From Arachnopeziza araneosa (Eukaryota > Ascomycota > Leotiomycetes > Helotiales > Arachnopezizaceae), in the NCBI GenBank assembly GCA_003988855.1, contig QYAI01000013.1:1-64000 (forward strand): a DNA stretch of 64,000 nt. Direction: 5' to 3'. A program made the translations under genes and the position numbers. The notes beneath the pieces were generated by a model, which did not search any database, was not told where the DNA came from, and was given only the letters and a program-made list of their open reading frames with translations. The first letter of the stretch is position 1; each line of letters begins with the position of its first letter. Shown here piece by piece: positions 10,636 through 21,466 of the stretch.

Positions 10636-11551
10636 TCATTCCACATTTTTGATGAAATAGTCAGAGGCACACATATCGCTTGCCTTCTTATTCTTGACAA
10701 AGCGTGGAGCAGCGTCAGAGAATGCCTTGATCAGGTCAAACATCATCTCGCGAGAGAGGATGTCGTAATTGTCATCATATTGCGAAGAAGTAAAACTCCA
10801 TGCACATTGATCGGCCACTAACAACCGAAGAGGGCTTCCATCTGACGTGTTATCGTAGACATACACAAAGCAATTGGGGTCCATATGACCGCAGGTATTA
10901 AAAACTCTAAAAATTTGTTCCACCACATGATTCTGGAGGGAGGGCATGAGAAAACGCCGACCAAGAATCCAGAGTTTTACTAGTCTCATATTTTGTTTAG
11001 AGCATCTTCCAGAGTGCTTATTCCCTTGAACATAATCAGTATCATCATCCTCGTTTTCATTATGTGAATCGAAAAGTATTCTCTCGGAGTAGAGATACTG
11101 GGTAAACAATCTAAATGTGTCGGAGTCGACATCACTGAGGGCATATCTGTGTGTACGACCATCCGGTAATTGTTTGGAGAAAGCCGTTTCTAGGACTGGC
11201 GAGTGCCTGCAGGCAAATTCTTTGTGAACCTTGAAAATCTGCTTCTCGTCTTCAGGGCCGATGATGAAATTGACCATCTCATCTGGTGCCCTAAGTGCAA
11301 CTATTAGTCATTAAGACTTCTCAACAGGAGTTCATCACTCACAGGAAACGTGGATTCTTCTTCTTGCTTCCGTAGAGGACCAGCGCGTGGTTGTGGTTAC
11401 CTGAATTGCTTCCCGCTGTGGTTCGCGCAATAGCCAGGTTTGTGAAAGCCTGCGTAACAAAGTTCCCCCCATCAAAGGAGTCATATTGTGCTTGATAACC
11501 CCCTCGGCCGCGGCCTCGACCACGACCACCTCTACTTCCACGACTAAACAT
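10636..11551 (-). CDS. RGG-box/BTB fusion protein (287 aa)
   Basis: Exon 1 is 11551-11343, the intron 11342-11291 (GTGAGT...TTAG) and exon 2 11290-10636; the spliced frame closes in phase. Exon 1 encodes an Arg-Gly box at residues 2-20 (RGSRGGRGRGRGRGG) and a polar linker. Exon 2 encodes the BTB core (MVNFIIGPEDEKQIFKVHKE, CRHSPVLETAF, RYALSDVDSDTFRLF) and the family's C-terminal half (LWILGRRFLMPSLQN, VYDNTSDGSPLRLL). RGG boxes bind RNA and are arginine-methylation targets, so this BTB paralogue may have gained RNA or condensate association; that is inference. An acidic insert (NENEDDDTD) lies in the middle. None of the other BTB genes here has the RGG segment. Confidence 0.85.
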
Positions 11552-12329
11552 CTACACAAGATGAGCCATCAGTATACCAGTATCCATTATCCGCAAGCCA
11601 CAAAAGCAGACTTACCTTCAATTTCTTCTGTTTCAACTCTCCCCTTCAGTCTGCTGAGCTTTCAAGGTTGATGATCGTATAATGAACACGTTGAAAAGTC
11701 GCAGAGAACGAGAAGTCCCTGGAGGCAGAAGTGAATGTCAAACTCTGGCACTCGAGTCTTTCTTCACCACTACTAAGGTGGATAAGATTGGCAAACAGAG
11801 ACGTAGGCCACTGCTTGTCGCGTTTGGAAACCTCTACATGAGACTGCGAGTCTAGTGGTGAGAAATATTTCGGTGATGTTGAGGATTGAGATCTAGGGTG
11901 GAAAGGGAAGGAAGCGAGCGACTTCCTTCCTCGCACCACAAGAAGGAACAACTTCATCCTCTCTTTTTCTTTTTTCGTTCCATTTAAATATATCCCCCAT
12001 AATGCATTGGCCGGTCTATCTCGTTCTAAATTGCCTCAAAATTAACGGACTGGAAGATTAAAACATAGTAACATATACCAGGAGTGAATAACTGGTCGAG
12101 AGCTACGTGAAATCTTTACCTTAAAGTAATCAAGCGGGATATAACTGTGATTAGATAAATGCAGATAGAGAAGCACACCAAATGAAGACCAGGAATTCGC
12201 ACCGAAAGCAGCTTTTGAGAAAAGAAAGACATATCATCATCTCATTCCTATTTCAAACTCACAGGGTATCAAATGCCTCCCTCCCATCTCTTCTCCATAT
12301 ATACCTAGAGCTTCTGTAGAAGAAATCTA
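11552..12329. other. Intergenic: upstream of RGG-BTB and downstream of CAP gene
   Basis: A TATA-like tract (catttaaatatatccccc) lies at about 11980. A minus-strand open frame of 103 codons (11957-11646) begins with a hydrophobic stretch, but its continuation has no domain and it overlaps the expected promoter/5' UTR. It is left uncalled. Confidence 0.5.
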
Positions 12330-13331
12330 CTAGACGAATCCAAATATAACTACCGCAACGACACTTGACCAAATCGCGACTGCTACCATCTGTTTCGAGT
12401 CACCCGTCCTCGTACCCCATGTGCTACTCGCTGTGGATGTCAACGTACTACTCGGAGTTGTGCTACCTGTGATTTGGGTGTGAGTGCCGCTGTGCAGACT
12501 AGTTGAAGAAAAAGGGCTGATATGTGCAGCGATGGAAGAGGAAGTGCTATGTATAATGGTTGAAGGAGAAATTTGCGTACTTGATGTAGTCGTCACACTG
12601 CCTCCTTTCCCATTGACACCACTCTCCACCGTATCCGAAGCTTTTCCCTGAACCTGCTTCTTCACATTATCTTTGAAGAACTGGTTGTTATCCCCCACTA
12701 TATTTCCCGCAGGAAAGTATTCGCAGACGACGTAGAAGCCGGGTGTATCTATCACCCATCATTCATGTCAGCAATGCTCGCTTGTTCGCGGCCTTTTCGG
12801 ATGAGAATAGAAATGGAAATGCCCACTATTCTTCCCATTACAAGCCACTCTCGCACACCCAATACTCGTTGTGTTGCTCCAAACCAATTGCGTGAAATGT
12901 CCCGTCGCGTCGCTAAACCCAGGGTTGTTCCAATTATAATGTAATCGTTCTAAACCCCAAGCATCCACCGAAGCGCTGGCATTCGCGTATCCAGATGCGA
13001 GATTCTCGCCTGTTGGTCCGCCCTAAAAGTTCGAGTCAGTCACTGTTTCTCTCTTTCTAATGGTAGGAAGATAACGTACAGAGTGTTGGAACAGACAAGG
13101 CTTCGCCCAATTGGCCGCAAAGGTAGCAGACGTGGTATTCCATTTCACAGCAGCAACGCCGTGTTCTGCTCTGTAGAAGTTTGTTGCTGCGAGGACGTCG
13201 TTTTCGAATTGCTGATCGGAGATATAGTCACTGGCTGTCGGTTGAGGAGCAGCTGATTCCGTGATCGTAGAGATGATGGTTGCAGCGATGGTGAGGAGGG
13301 GGAAAATAGTCGGAAGGATGAGGAAATGCAT
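12330..13331 (-). CDS. Secreted, probably GPI-anchored CAP/PR-1-like protein (288 aa)
   Basis: Three exons: 13331-13080, 13022-12827 and 12748-12330, with canonical GT-AG introns that keep phase. Residues 1-27 are a signal peptide (MHFLILPTIFPLLTIAATII). The CAP domain shows AATNFYRAEHGVAAVKWN, GENLASGY, the signature GHFTQLVWSNTTSIGCA and the closing GFYVVCEYFPAGN. After it comes a Ser/Thr-rich stalk of about 80 residues ending in a hydrophobic tail (KQMVAVAIWSSVVAVVIFGF), which fits a GPI-attachment signal or a membrane anchor. Family members (yeast Pry, plant PR-1) bind sterols or lipids outside the cell; a cell-wall or surface role is inferred here. Confidence 0.9.
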
Positions 13332-14196
13332 TGGTCTTGTTTAATGTGGGATTGTTTGTTCGAACTGCGCGTATACTGCAGTGTATATTCTCAATGTCGT
13401 GTGCTAGGTCAAGGAAAGCATTTCTTCGGATGCGAATTATTCAGTCGTTGGAACAGTACTCGAGCCTTGCCCGGGCGTTACTGACAAATAGAAGGGAGCC
13501 TCGTCTCTTTCTTCCATCTGTTGCCCAATCTTCTTCGGTACGTATTTAACGATACAAAGAAACCAGGAAATAGTGAACTAAGGCTGGCACTTGCCGTCAC
13601 TTCGGTTAGACAAAGAAGAGAAAAGATCCATCGCCTACCTTGCGTGGAGACATCGTATCTGCGTCTGTCGGGATGGTTTCTTGCTTTCATGATGGGATGA
13701 AAATGGTTGGATGTCGTTGAAAATGACGTGTGTCAGGGTTTGGCGAGCAGGGGTGTGAGCATCACTAAGTGTGGCTTGAAATTGTGGCGTTTCACTAGCT
13801 GTGGTTCGTTGTCCATTGAGGTGGGTTACTGTTTCTTGATACTGAAATGTAGAGATGAATGCATAACTGTAGCTTCAAATCATCTACTAAAGCAACAGCA
13901 AAAGATATTTTAAGCCATCCCGTGTGTATAGCATGCCTTCTCGACCATCACGAACGACCGATCTCCGCCCTGTGCATATATGCAGCCTGTACAATGCTCG
14001 TGTGCATGCACTCGTCCAGCAAATCATTGATCCCATCAAAACTCCCGAAACGCCTTGCCATGCGATGCAATGCCACCGGGTAGACGCTCACAAATCCAAG
14101 GTCAATCTTCAAGTTCACAAAACAGTGTCAGAAGAAGCCCGCTCAAGAGCAGCTGATCACAGAAATTGGGTGAAGAAGGGGATGAGGGGTGGCAGC
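13332..14196. other. Intergenic between CAP and trehalose genes
   Basis: Upstream region of the CAP gene and 3' region of the Tps3-like gene. A short alternative third exon of the latter could end near 14095 (donor GTAAGC overlapping its stop, acceptor ttgaag), adding only about five residues. Open frames on the plus strand are antisense shadows without domains. Confidence 0.5.
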
Positions 14197-17164
14197 TTAC
14201 GATATCATTGCCAGTTTTTGAAGGACTGTCAAGACGCCAGTAACACCTTGAGTAAGTGTATAACCTGCTTCGGTGTTGCGGCTACCAAGAGAGACGGTGG
14301 TTACGTTCTTCACACTCTTTTCACGTTTGAGTTCGTTAGCCCAGCGGAAGATGACCTCGTCATCACGGCCGTCACCTGCCACCATAAGGAAATCCACAAG
14401 TGGAGCATCCTTCTTCACCCCTTCAAAGATTTTCTCAGCCGCGGTTGCTTTAGACCAGTCAATCGGTTCTACATAAACAGCTCCTAATAAAATTAGCAAG
14501 GCACGGTGTATGAATGTGTAGAAGAATTACCCTCAATGGGAATAGCTCTGACCCGCTGCTCCTCACAGGCGTCGTTGATATGACTAGCACAATCGCCAGC
14601 TTGTCGACTAGCAGATTCTTGATCTTCACAAGACTTGTAGTGGAAGATGAGACTACAATGTCTAGTCTCAATCCAGGATCCCGGAGTACGCTCTTGATAA
14701 TATTGCATAATACCCTCGACAGAGTCTTTCCAAACACGCATCTTTTCTGGGTCAGCAAACTCGACCCACTCTGTTGAACCAAATTCTTTGAGATAACAGC
14801 CGTTCTCAGCAATAAGGCCTAGATTTGGTACACGCTTGAATAATCGGTCAAGTTCTTCGGGTTGACGGCCTGACATGACATAGACTGTATTGCGCTCATC
14901 AAGAAGGATGTCGTTCAAAACGTCAAGAGTTCTTTGCGGACTTGTAAGGATGATGTCGCTAGGTGCGCCCCACGAAGCAAGAGTACCCTCGTAGTCCAAG
15001 AAAAACAATCTACGGTCCGATTTTTGATAATCACGCCCAAGAAGATTGATTGATAAACGTGGAACTGAAGTTGTATCCCTTCGATGCTGCTCATCATAGA
15101 CCTTATCGAGTCTTTCCAAGAAAGCGGTGAACCAGTGTTCTCCAGTGTGATGCATGACAGCTTTGTAAAGCTTCTCCCATCGAGTCTTCTTCTCTGCATT
15201 ACTCATCTCCAGCGCAGTTTTAATGGCCTCTGCACATTGACGGTAATCCCAAGGATTGACAGAGAGCTCGTTACCACCAAACACAGAAGCGCTGCCAGTA
15301 AACTCACTCAAGATAAGGGAACCATTTTTGTTGTAGCCTTCAAACTTTCCATCTTGGCAGAAGAGATATTCGTGGCATGTTAAATTCATGCCTTCACGCT
15401 GACTAGCAATCATGAGTGCATCAGCGACTGTCAAAAGGGCCAAGTATTGCGCAAAACTGATATCCTGTTTGAGGTAAACAAGCGGTTGATATGCCAAGTT
15501 AGCCCATGAAGAATTAACTCTAGTAACGATGTCGGAAACTGTAGCATCAAGTTCGGCTTGCTCAGTAGTGGATGTTGCAACCTGGATCATAACGACATTG
15601 TCGCGCCATTCTGGGTATTTATTGAGAAACAATTCGTAAGCGAGAAGCTTTGGTCGAACACCACGAACATGATCTAGCTTATCTCGGGCGACAATCAGTT
15701 TCTTGCCGCGATATCTTTCTTGCATTGTAGTCAACCACTCTGCAACATCAGGCTCGGCCCGGTGCTGGTCCAATGCAATAGGATCGATGCCGATAGCCAA
15801 ATTAATGACATCTACAAATCGATCTTCCAATTGGACGCCGTGGGGCGTGGCCTCCACACACAACAATCTGCTGCAGGTTTGCAGAAAATGACGTGCATAT
15901 TCATGAATCTGGAAACCAATAAGATTCGCACCTAGCATGCCCTCTAACAACTCTTTTCGGACAGCCAAGCATCGGAAAACTTCAGAAGAGGGAAATGCAA
16001 CATGAAGGAAGAACCCAATTTTAGCATCTGGAAGCTGTTTTCGGACCATAGATGGGACCAAAAGTAGATGATAATCATGGACCCAGATGACATCTCCACG
16101 CTTCCAGTTCTTCACGATCTTGTCCGCAAACGCCTGGTTGACCTTCACGTAATAGACCCAAGAATGATCCTCATAAGCCTTGCTCTTGGGATTGTCGGGG
16201 ATTTGGTAATGGAAAACAGGCCATAGAATTTGTTTGGAGTAATGCGTGTAATGGCCATCGAAATCGCTGTCTTTGCAGAAGACCGTCAACGAATCAAATT
16301 CCGTAGCCAATCGATCTTCGATATCTTGTTTTTGCTGTGTATCCTCGAGAGCATCCGTGGGCATTCCCAGTGTCCCAACCCATATCTTGTCCTCCAATTT
16401 TCCATCGCGAGCAGCCGCTTCTACAGCATTTCGGAGTCCGCCATTGCCCTGATCAGCAGGAACTACGGTCCAATCAGCATGTGCAAAGACACGATCATGG
16501 CTGTCACTCCTGCCAAGTTGAGGCTGACGGATTCCTGCTCTACCAAGGATTGCTACCTTCTCTCTCGTTTTATTATGCTTCAGAATATCTGCAGGCGGAG
16601 GGGAGCTGGCTCGCGATTTCGGTTGATTGAAGTTTTTAGCAGCGCCCCAGGCTGGAGAGTGTGGATCACTGGGCGCGATTGTTTTCTTGTAGCTCCCACG
16701 GAGTTCAGGATTCTCTCTTTGGGCGAAAAATTCATCATCATCGTGGTTGTGCTCGTTGACAGGAGTTTGTGGAGGCGTGATATCCGGTTGTTGGGAGAAG
16801 AGACTTGTCTTGGTCTCAACGGTTGGCGCTGGCCGTCTTGGACGATTGGGCCGGCCGCGAGTAGGACTTGTGGTAGGGAGATCAAAGTGGATGGTGTTGG
16901 GAAGAAAACTGAAGCCAGTGTCAGTGATTTGGTCAAACAGAGTGTGGTGATGCGAAGTTGGCAGCAAAGCGGGGTGTGGTTGGACAAGGTTCAGCTGCAA
17001 ACCTCGCAAGCTTCAGGAAGAGATAGAGGTTGCAACAGAAGAGTTGGATGGGCTCAAAAGACTGCAGAGTCTCGGGACATTAAAGCTTCAGGTTTGGGGA
17101 GTTGAATTGGTCGTAGGAAATTGAAAGATGGCTCAACTTACAGCGAAACGACAAACACAGTCAT
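14197..17164 (-). CDS. tpsC: Trehalose-6-phosphate synthase complex regulatory subunit, Tps3/TpsC type (895 aa)
   Basis: Three exons: 17164-17142, 16908-14531 and 14483-14197. The tiny first exon encodes MTVFVVSL, which joins FLPNTIHFDLP, the conserved start of fungal Tps2/Tps3 proteins; the longer ORF start at 17009 lies in this first intron. A GT20 synthase domain (roughly residues 130-620) is followed by a HAD phosphatase-like domain (about 650-880). Catalytic sites are altered. The synthase loop reads DKLDHVRG where active enzymes have DRLDYxKG, and HAD motif I reads DYEGT instead of DYDGT (codon GAG at 14990-14988), while the VMSGR and GDGRDD motifs persist. This pattern fits the regulatory subunit (yeast Tps3/Tsl1, Aspergillus TpsC) and not the phosphatase Tps2. 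It acts in the cytosolic trehalose complex under stress and carbon signals. The symbol is by family resemblance only. Confidence 0.85.
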
Positions 17165-19495
17165 TTTGAGGGACGTGTAGCAGCTCAGGCAAGCTACCTT
17201 GTAGAAAAAGGATTATTCGAAAGGTCGTAGTTACTCAATTACAAGCATTGAAGAATGTGCCAGATGTGAAATCAAAGAGGAGAGTCGGGGGGTCGACAGT
17301 CGGCCTGCTTCAAGAATGTGGGGATAAAGTTCGTCGATGACGACAACAAGGCTGAGCCAAGATAGTTGCAACGATAATAACCCAAAGTTGATGTTTTCCG
17401 TTTGATATATCAGGACGTCTGAGGTCCTGGATCTGGAGCAAAGGTCTTGCTTCCGAATAGATGAGGTCCGGTGGAGGTGAAGAGGTAGATTACAAGTACT
17501 TTACAAGACAGAGTGTTGACAGGTGAGTGGCACAGAGACGGCGGCTGTCAGCTGCGTTTGCTCGTCTGGATTGATCGTATCACGAAGGGCAGGATGTGAA
17601 GTAACAAAAAATACCTATCGCATCCTCCAGACAATTTTTTTTCTTTCATACGTCAGGCATAGGCTAGGGGGCCTAGGATTTGGGACCAGTTTCCAAGGCT
17701 GCCCAAACATCTGCGGCAGAATTCAGAATAATCCCTGAAGCAAGGAGAAAAGGACTGGCACAGTGCCACAGGCTGGCCCCATTATTTCCCAGTTTGTCCC
17801 TCTGTCGGAAGATGGGACTAAAGCACTGAAGCTCGACCCACCACGAACAATTTAGCAAGCTATGCCCTGCACCGTGTCAGATTAGCAGGGCCGAAGGTGT
17901 CGAGCTTGGAGGTCTGGGAAACCCTTCGGAAGTTTTCGGTTTGGAGCTTCAGGAAGTGAAAGGACAGTGTTGATGCCCGAGATCTGCTTTTGGCTTTGGG
18001 TGCTTCAGGGTTGCATATATCCCTCAACCGTATCTATTTGAGCGAATTATTCTCAACCTTAAGGGTTACTGTTGGTGGCACCTCTGTTGCAAATAGCTTT
18101 CAGACCACTGTGAGAACCCCTCCCTCAGCCACATTTTACCGTATCGTAGGAGGCCGCGCTAGCAGGAGCTTCTGTGGGAGACCTGGAGGCGACGTACCGA
18201 TCCTCACGCGCGCCGTAAGACCCAGCTGTCACTTCCATGACGGACCAGTGGCCGTTGCATAACAAGAGGCGTGCTGCCTTTACTGGGTGTAGCCATTCCA
18301 ACAGATCAAATCATCCGAAACTCTACTCTGTCGACAGCATGCAATTGTTGCAAGGAAAATGTGAAAACCACATTCTGGAGCCGATTGTTTCCGACTAACC
18401 TTACTCCTGATTCTGCTTTTCATGTAACACGACGGTTGCTTGCAGCGTGCATCTCTTCCCGCCGCCGCCGAATCATCAAGGCTTGCAGCGTCGGTCAAAT
18501 TCTGCAGGAATACCGAGGACATGGAGTCTGTACGCCCTCCTTAAGAGGGAGCTTTTCCGCCCCATTGGGCGTCGGTTTCCATCACTTCTCACATTGCCCC
18601 GCAATAGACGGTTCCCGCCATGGTGGCCGAGTATCATTCAGGCAGAGCAACTCGTTGTCGCCTTCGGATTTCCGTATCGCGATATGGAGAGTGGTCCGGG
18701 AGAAGAAGAACACAAGCAAGTTACCATGCGCAAGATTACATTTGCGAACTATCGTGACGTGATCGTGGGCGTGGCACAAATGCCTTCACTTCATGGCTGC
18801 TTGCCTGATGGAGTTTTTCCCGGCGATATCTCATTTGTGGGTAGAGTTCTCCATATTCAAAGCTGCTCGGGGCTATGGAGCTTTGAAGGAAACACGTTGA
18901 TTCGGCTTTCGTCCCGGCTATCCCAAAAGTAAGCTTCCGCGATTGAATCACACTTGTGGCTCCGAAGCCCTCCTGCACAAAATTATTTTGCATCCTTGAA
19001 CTACTTACCTAGCCGTGGCTGGGAACTTGGGTTCTCGATACATCTGATTAGCGGACAAGGGGCTGAGGGCAGCTTCAATTCTCCCAGCTCCTTATCGCAA
19101 TCTTAAATTGGCTACGCATATGTACAGACCTCTCTGAAGTGTTGCTGAAGCAGGTATTTTACTATCAGAGCGCGTTGACAGAATAGAAAGGAAGATTGAT
19201 TGATCAATCTTTCAAGGGAGAGACGTCCGTAATCTTGATAAGGTTTTTCTATTAGCATATCTGTTGATTGAAATCAACTGTGGAGAATCGTGCCAAAATC
19301 ATGAAGTAGCTAAAGGTTGAGCAAGTTTCATTTTATCATTGCTCCCCTGAATCGCATATCATGGCGAATCGTTTTTTCGACATTCTGCAGCGAGCGTTGC
19401 TGCCAATAGAGCAAAGATGTTGTACAACCCTCAAAATGGACACTTTTCAACCTCTGCTGATACACTACCGCTCTTTTTCATCAACTGACCATGCG
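17165..19495. promoter_or_regulatory. Long (2.3 kb) upstream region of the Tps3-like gene with STRE-like sites
   Basis: No gene is confidently supported. AGGGG/CCCCT pentamers, the stress-response element core bound by Msn2/4-type regulators, occur at 17666-17670, 18117-18121 and 19058-19062. This fits a stress-inducible trehalose gene, but pentamers also occur by chance. Two overlapping plus-strand frames of about 160 codons (18271-18762 and 18447-18932) have no domains and use Arg/Ser/Pro-rich composition typical of GC-richer noncoding DNA. A tgattgattgatcaatc palindromic stretch lies near 19195. Confidence 0.35.
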
Positions 19496-21201
19496 TCATT
19501 GATTTGGACCGGCCTCAAATTTCTCGATCACATCCAATCCTGTATTCGATTCAATAAGAACGCCGATGGTGCTGACCTCGCATTCCTCTTCCAAAACAAT
19601 CCTCCACTTGCGCTTCCGCCCTTTGTCCTGAATAATATCGTTACCATCACACATTTTCCCACTGCCGCGGACTTTTTCTTTCACTTTCATATGTTCGGAG
19701 GATACGAGTTGTTGCATAAAACTCAGTGCCATGTCTAGATCACATTCATCTGTCCTAAGATATCTCAAGACAGCTTGCTCTGGCAGTTGCGTAAGTGATC
19801 GGCCACTGATTTCTCGGCCTGAAAGAGAATGGGAAATCCCGGAGCGAATCATCTCTACTAGGTTCAAGAGCTTACAGCCGGGAATTTCAGTCTCGCCTGT
19901 CATTGATACAAATAACGCATCATCATATGGTAGTATTATCTCGTCCGATCGTATGACATTTCGTTGAATCAGCTTCTGAATTCTGCTCCGCAAGATTTCA
20001 TACTGGGATTTGAGCGAAGGTGGGTCGATTGACCTCTTGAGACCACATCGATCAAGAAATGCAGAGTCAAGAGCTTCCAGCATATTTGACGTACAGAGAA
20101 AGACGACATTTGGGTACGACTTTGTTCTATCGAGGCCGGTCAGAAGAGCGTTTGTGGCTCGTAGGGAGTCTTGAGATTCGCCATGTTTGATCGAGAATTC
20201 GCGAGAGCTTGCAATGCTTTCAACCTCATCAATGAGTACACAAACGAACTGTTCGGGATCTTCTTGACACATACAAGCGATCTTGGTGAATATATCATCT
20301 ACTTGTCTCGCACTCTCGCTATAGAATTTCGAGAGTAGTGTGGCAGTCTTGATTTGCACCAATCTGGTACGTTTGTAAGTTGAATTCAACCGGATCGATA
20401 TTCTTTGAGCAAGGCCTTGGCACAGAGTTGTTTTACCAGTTCCAGGTGGGCCATACAAGAGAATAATAGGATTCACATCTCCTCCATTTTCGCCTCGATC
20501 TGCAAATTTCACTGCCAAGTTGTCAGTGGTTTGGTTCTAATTCGAGACGTGGGACTTACAGATATTGGTCATCATCCATATCAGGTCTCCTTTGATATCT
20601 TCTTCAAAAATCAATCTTTGAAAATTAGAAGAAGTTCGTGACAGGAAATGGACTACTAATATACTCATCCCATTGATTCTCAAACCTGAGATGTGGTAAT
20701 TGGGTAACCTCGGCTTGAGGAAGTTCCACATCTTCTACAAGCGACCGCGGAGTGTCGTATAGAGAATATACGTTGACCTTTATAATAACATCTTCCGAAA
20801 AATAACATGTCAAGTCTTTTTCTGGGCCCTGGTACTCGACAACTTTGAGTGAGTGAAGGACTTCCTTGGCTTGTTCATAATATCGCTGGAGCTTGAGGCG
20901 GGCAACTAGTGGAGATCAGAATTTTTTGAGGCATTAAACTTTGTATGGATGGAGATATTACGTCTATCATCTGCAAGAATATTCTCCAGAATATCGAAAC
21001 AATTGTTATGATTAGACAGCTGGTCCTCTAGATCTGCTTGTAGCTACCGCTGCTCAGAAAAGTCGAAGTCGGATTTGGCAATGAGAGAAAAGGACTGCAA
21101 GAACATACCTTTTCATAGTCAATAGACTCCACATTCGGATCTCGAACAATCTCTTCTTTCACTCTCGCCTCCACAAAAATTACCGCGTTCTTCTCCCCCA
21201 T
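19496..21201 (-). CDS. PCH2: Pch2/TRIP13-like AAA+ ATPase (495 aa)
   Basis: Five exons: 21201-21109, 21043-20962, 20905-20665, 20615-20560 and 20511-19496, summing to an open 1488-nt frame. The N-terminal half (EYQGPEKDLTCYFSEDV...) ends in the conserved LPHLRFENQWDE segment. The AAA+ core has Walker A LLYGPPGTGKTTLCQGLAQ, Walker B FVCVLIDEVESIA, sensor 1 FLCTSN and the arginine-finger region FLDRCGLKR followed by IDPPS. These match Pch2/TRIP13, which remodels HORMA-domain proteins (Hop1, Mad2) in meiotic prophase and checkpoint control. The start was chosen at the ATG that opens the first exon 266 bp from the divergent channel gene. The final 40 residues after the AAA+ lid are basic and not conserved in my memory of the family. 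Confidence 0.9.
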
Positions 21202-21466
21202 CTTCCCCAGTTCGTGATCTAAAAGTATTGTAACGGCCGTGGCTTGAAAGAAGTTTGGAGTGAATCGAGTAAATTTTAGGCTACTGGTACGTGCGGCCGC
21301 ACGCTTACGTCATAGTCATGAAATCGAGGCAAGCCGTGACCACACTGATTTTGTTTACTACGCTCTTAGCATCGAACAACATCTTCCGTTACAGATGGCA
21401 GATTTCATCTCCAGTGTGAATTAGGAACTCTGAGACTCGAGGAAAGATATTGCGGACTCACTCGCC
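21202..21466. promoter_or_regulatory. Divergent promoter between Pch2-like and OSCA-like genes
   Basis: 265 bp separate two start codons pointing outward. The region contains a gtgcggccgcacg palindrome near 21290-21302. No TATA box is obvious. Shared regulation of the two genes is possible but not shown. Confidence 0.5.

Noticed and set aside
11646..11957. 103-codon minus-strand frame starting with a hydrophobic stretch
   Set aside because: Lies in the expected promoter/5' UTR of the RGG-BTB gene, with no domain and no splice link.
13924..14487. Plus-strand 187-codon frame at the 3' end of the Tps3-like gene
   Set aside because: Antisense to the conserved GDGRDD phosphatase-domain exon; no domain of its own.
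14493..17009. Start of the Tps3-like protein at the ATG 17009
   Set aside because: That start encodes about 30 unconserved residues; splicing from 17142 to 16908 gives the family's conserved MTVFVVSL-FLP start.
16230..17105. Plus-strand 291-codon frame
   Set aside because: Antisense to the Tps3-like N-terminal region and its first intron; no motif.
18271..18932. Two overlapping plus-strand open frames of 163 and 161 codons
   Set aside because: They overlap each other in different frames, have no domains or signal peptides, and show Arg/Ser/Pro-rich noise composition; more likely chance frames in a GC-richer promoter.
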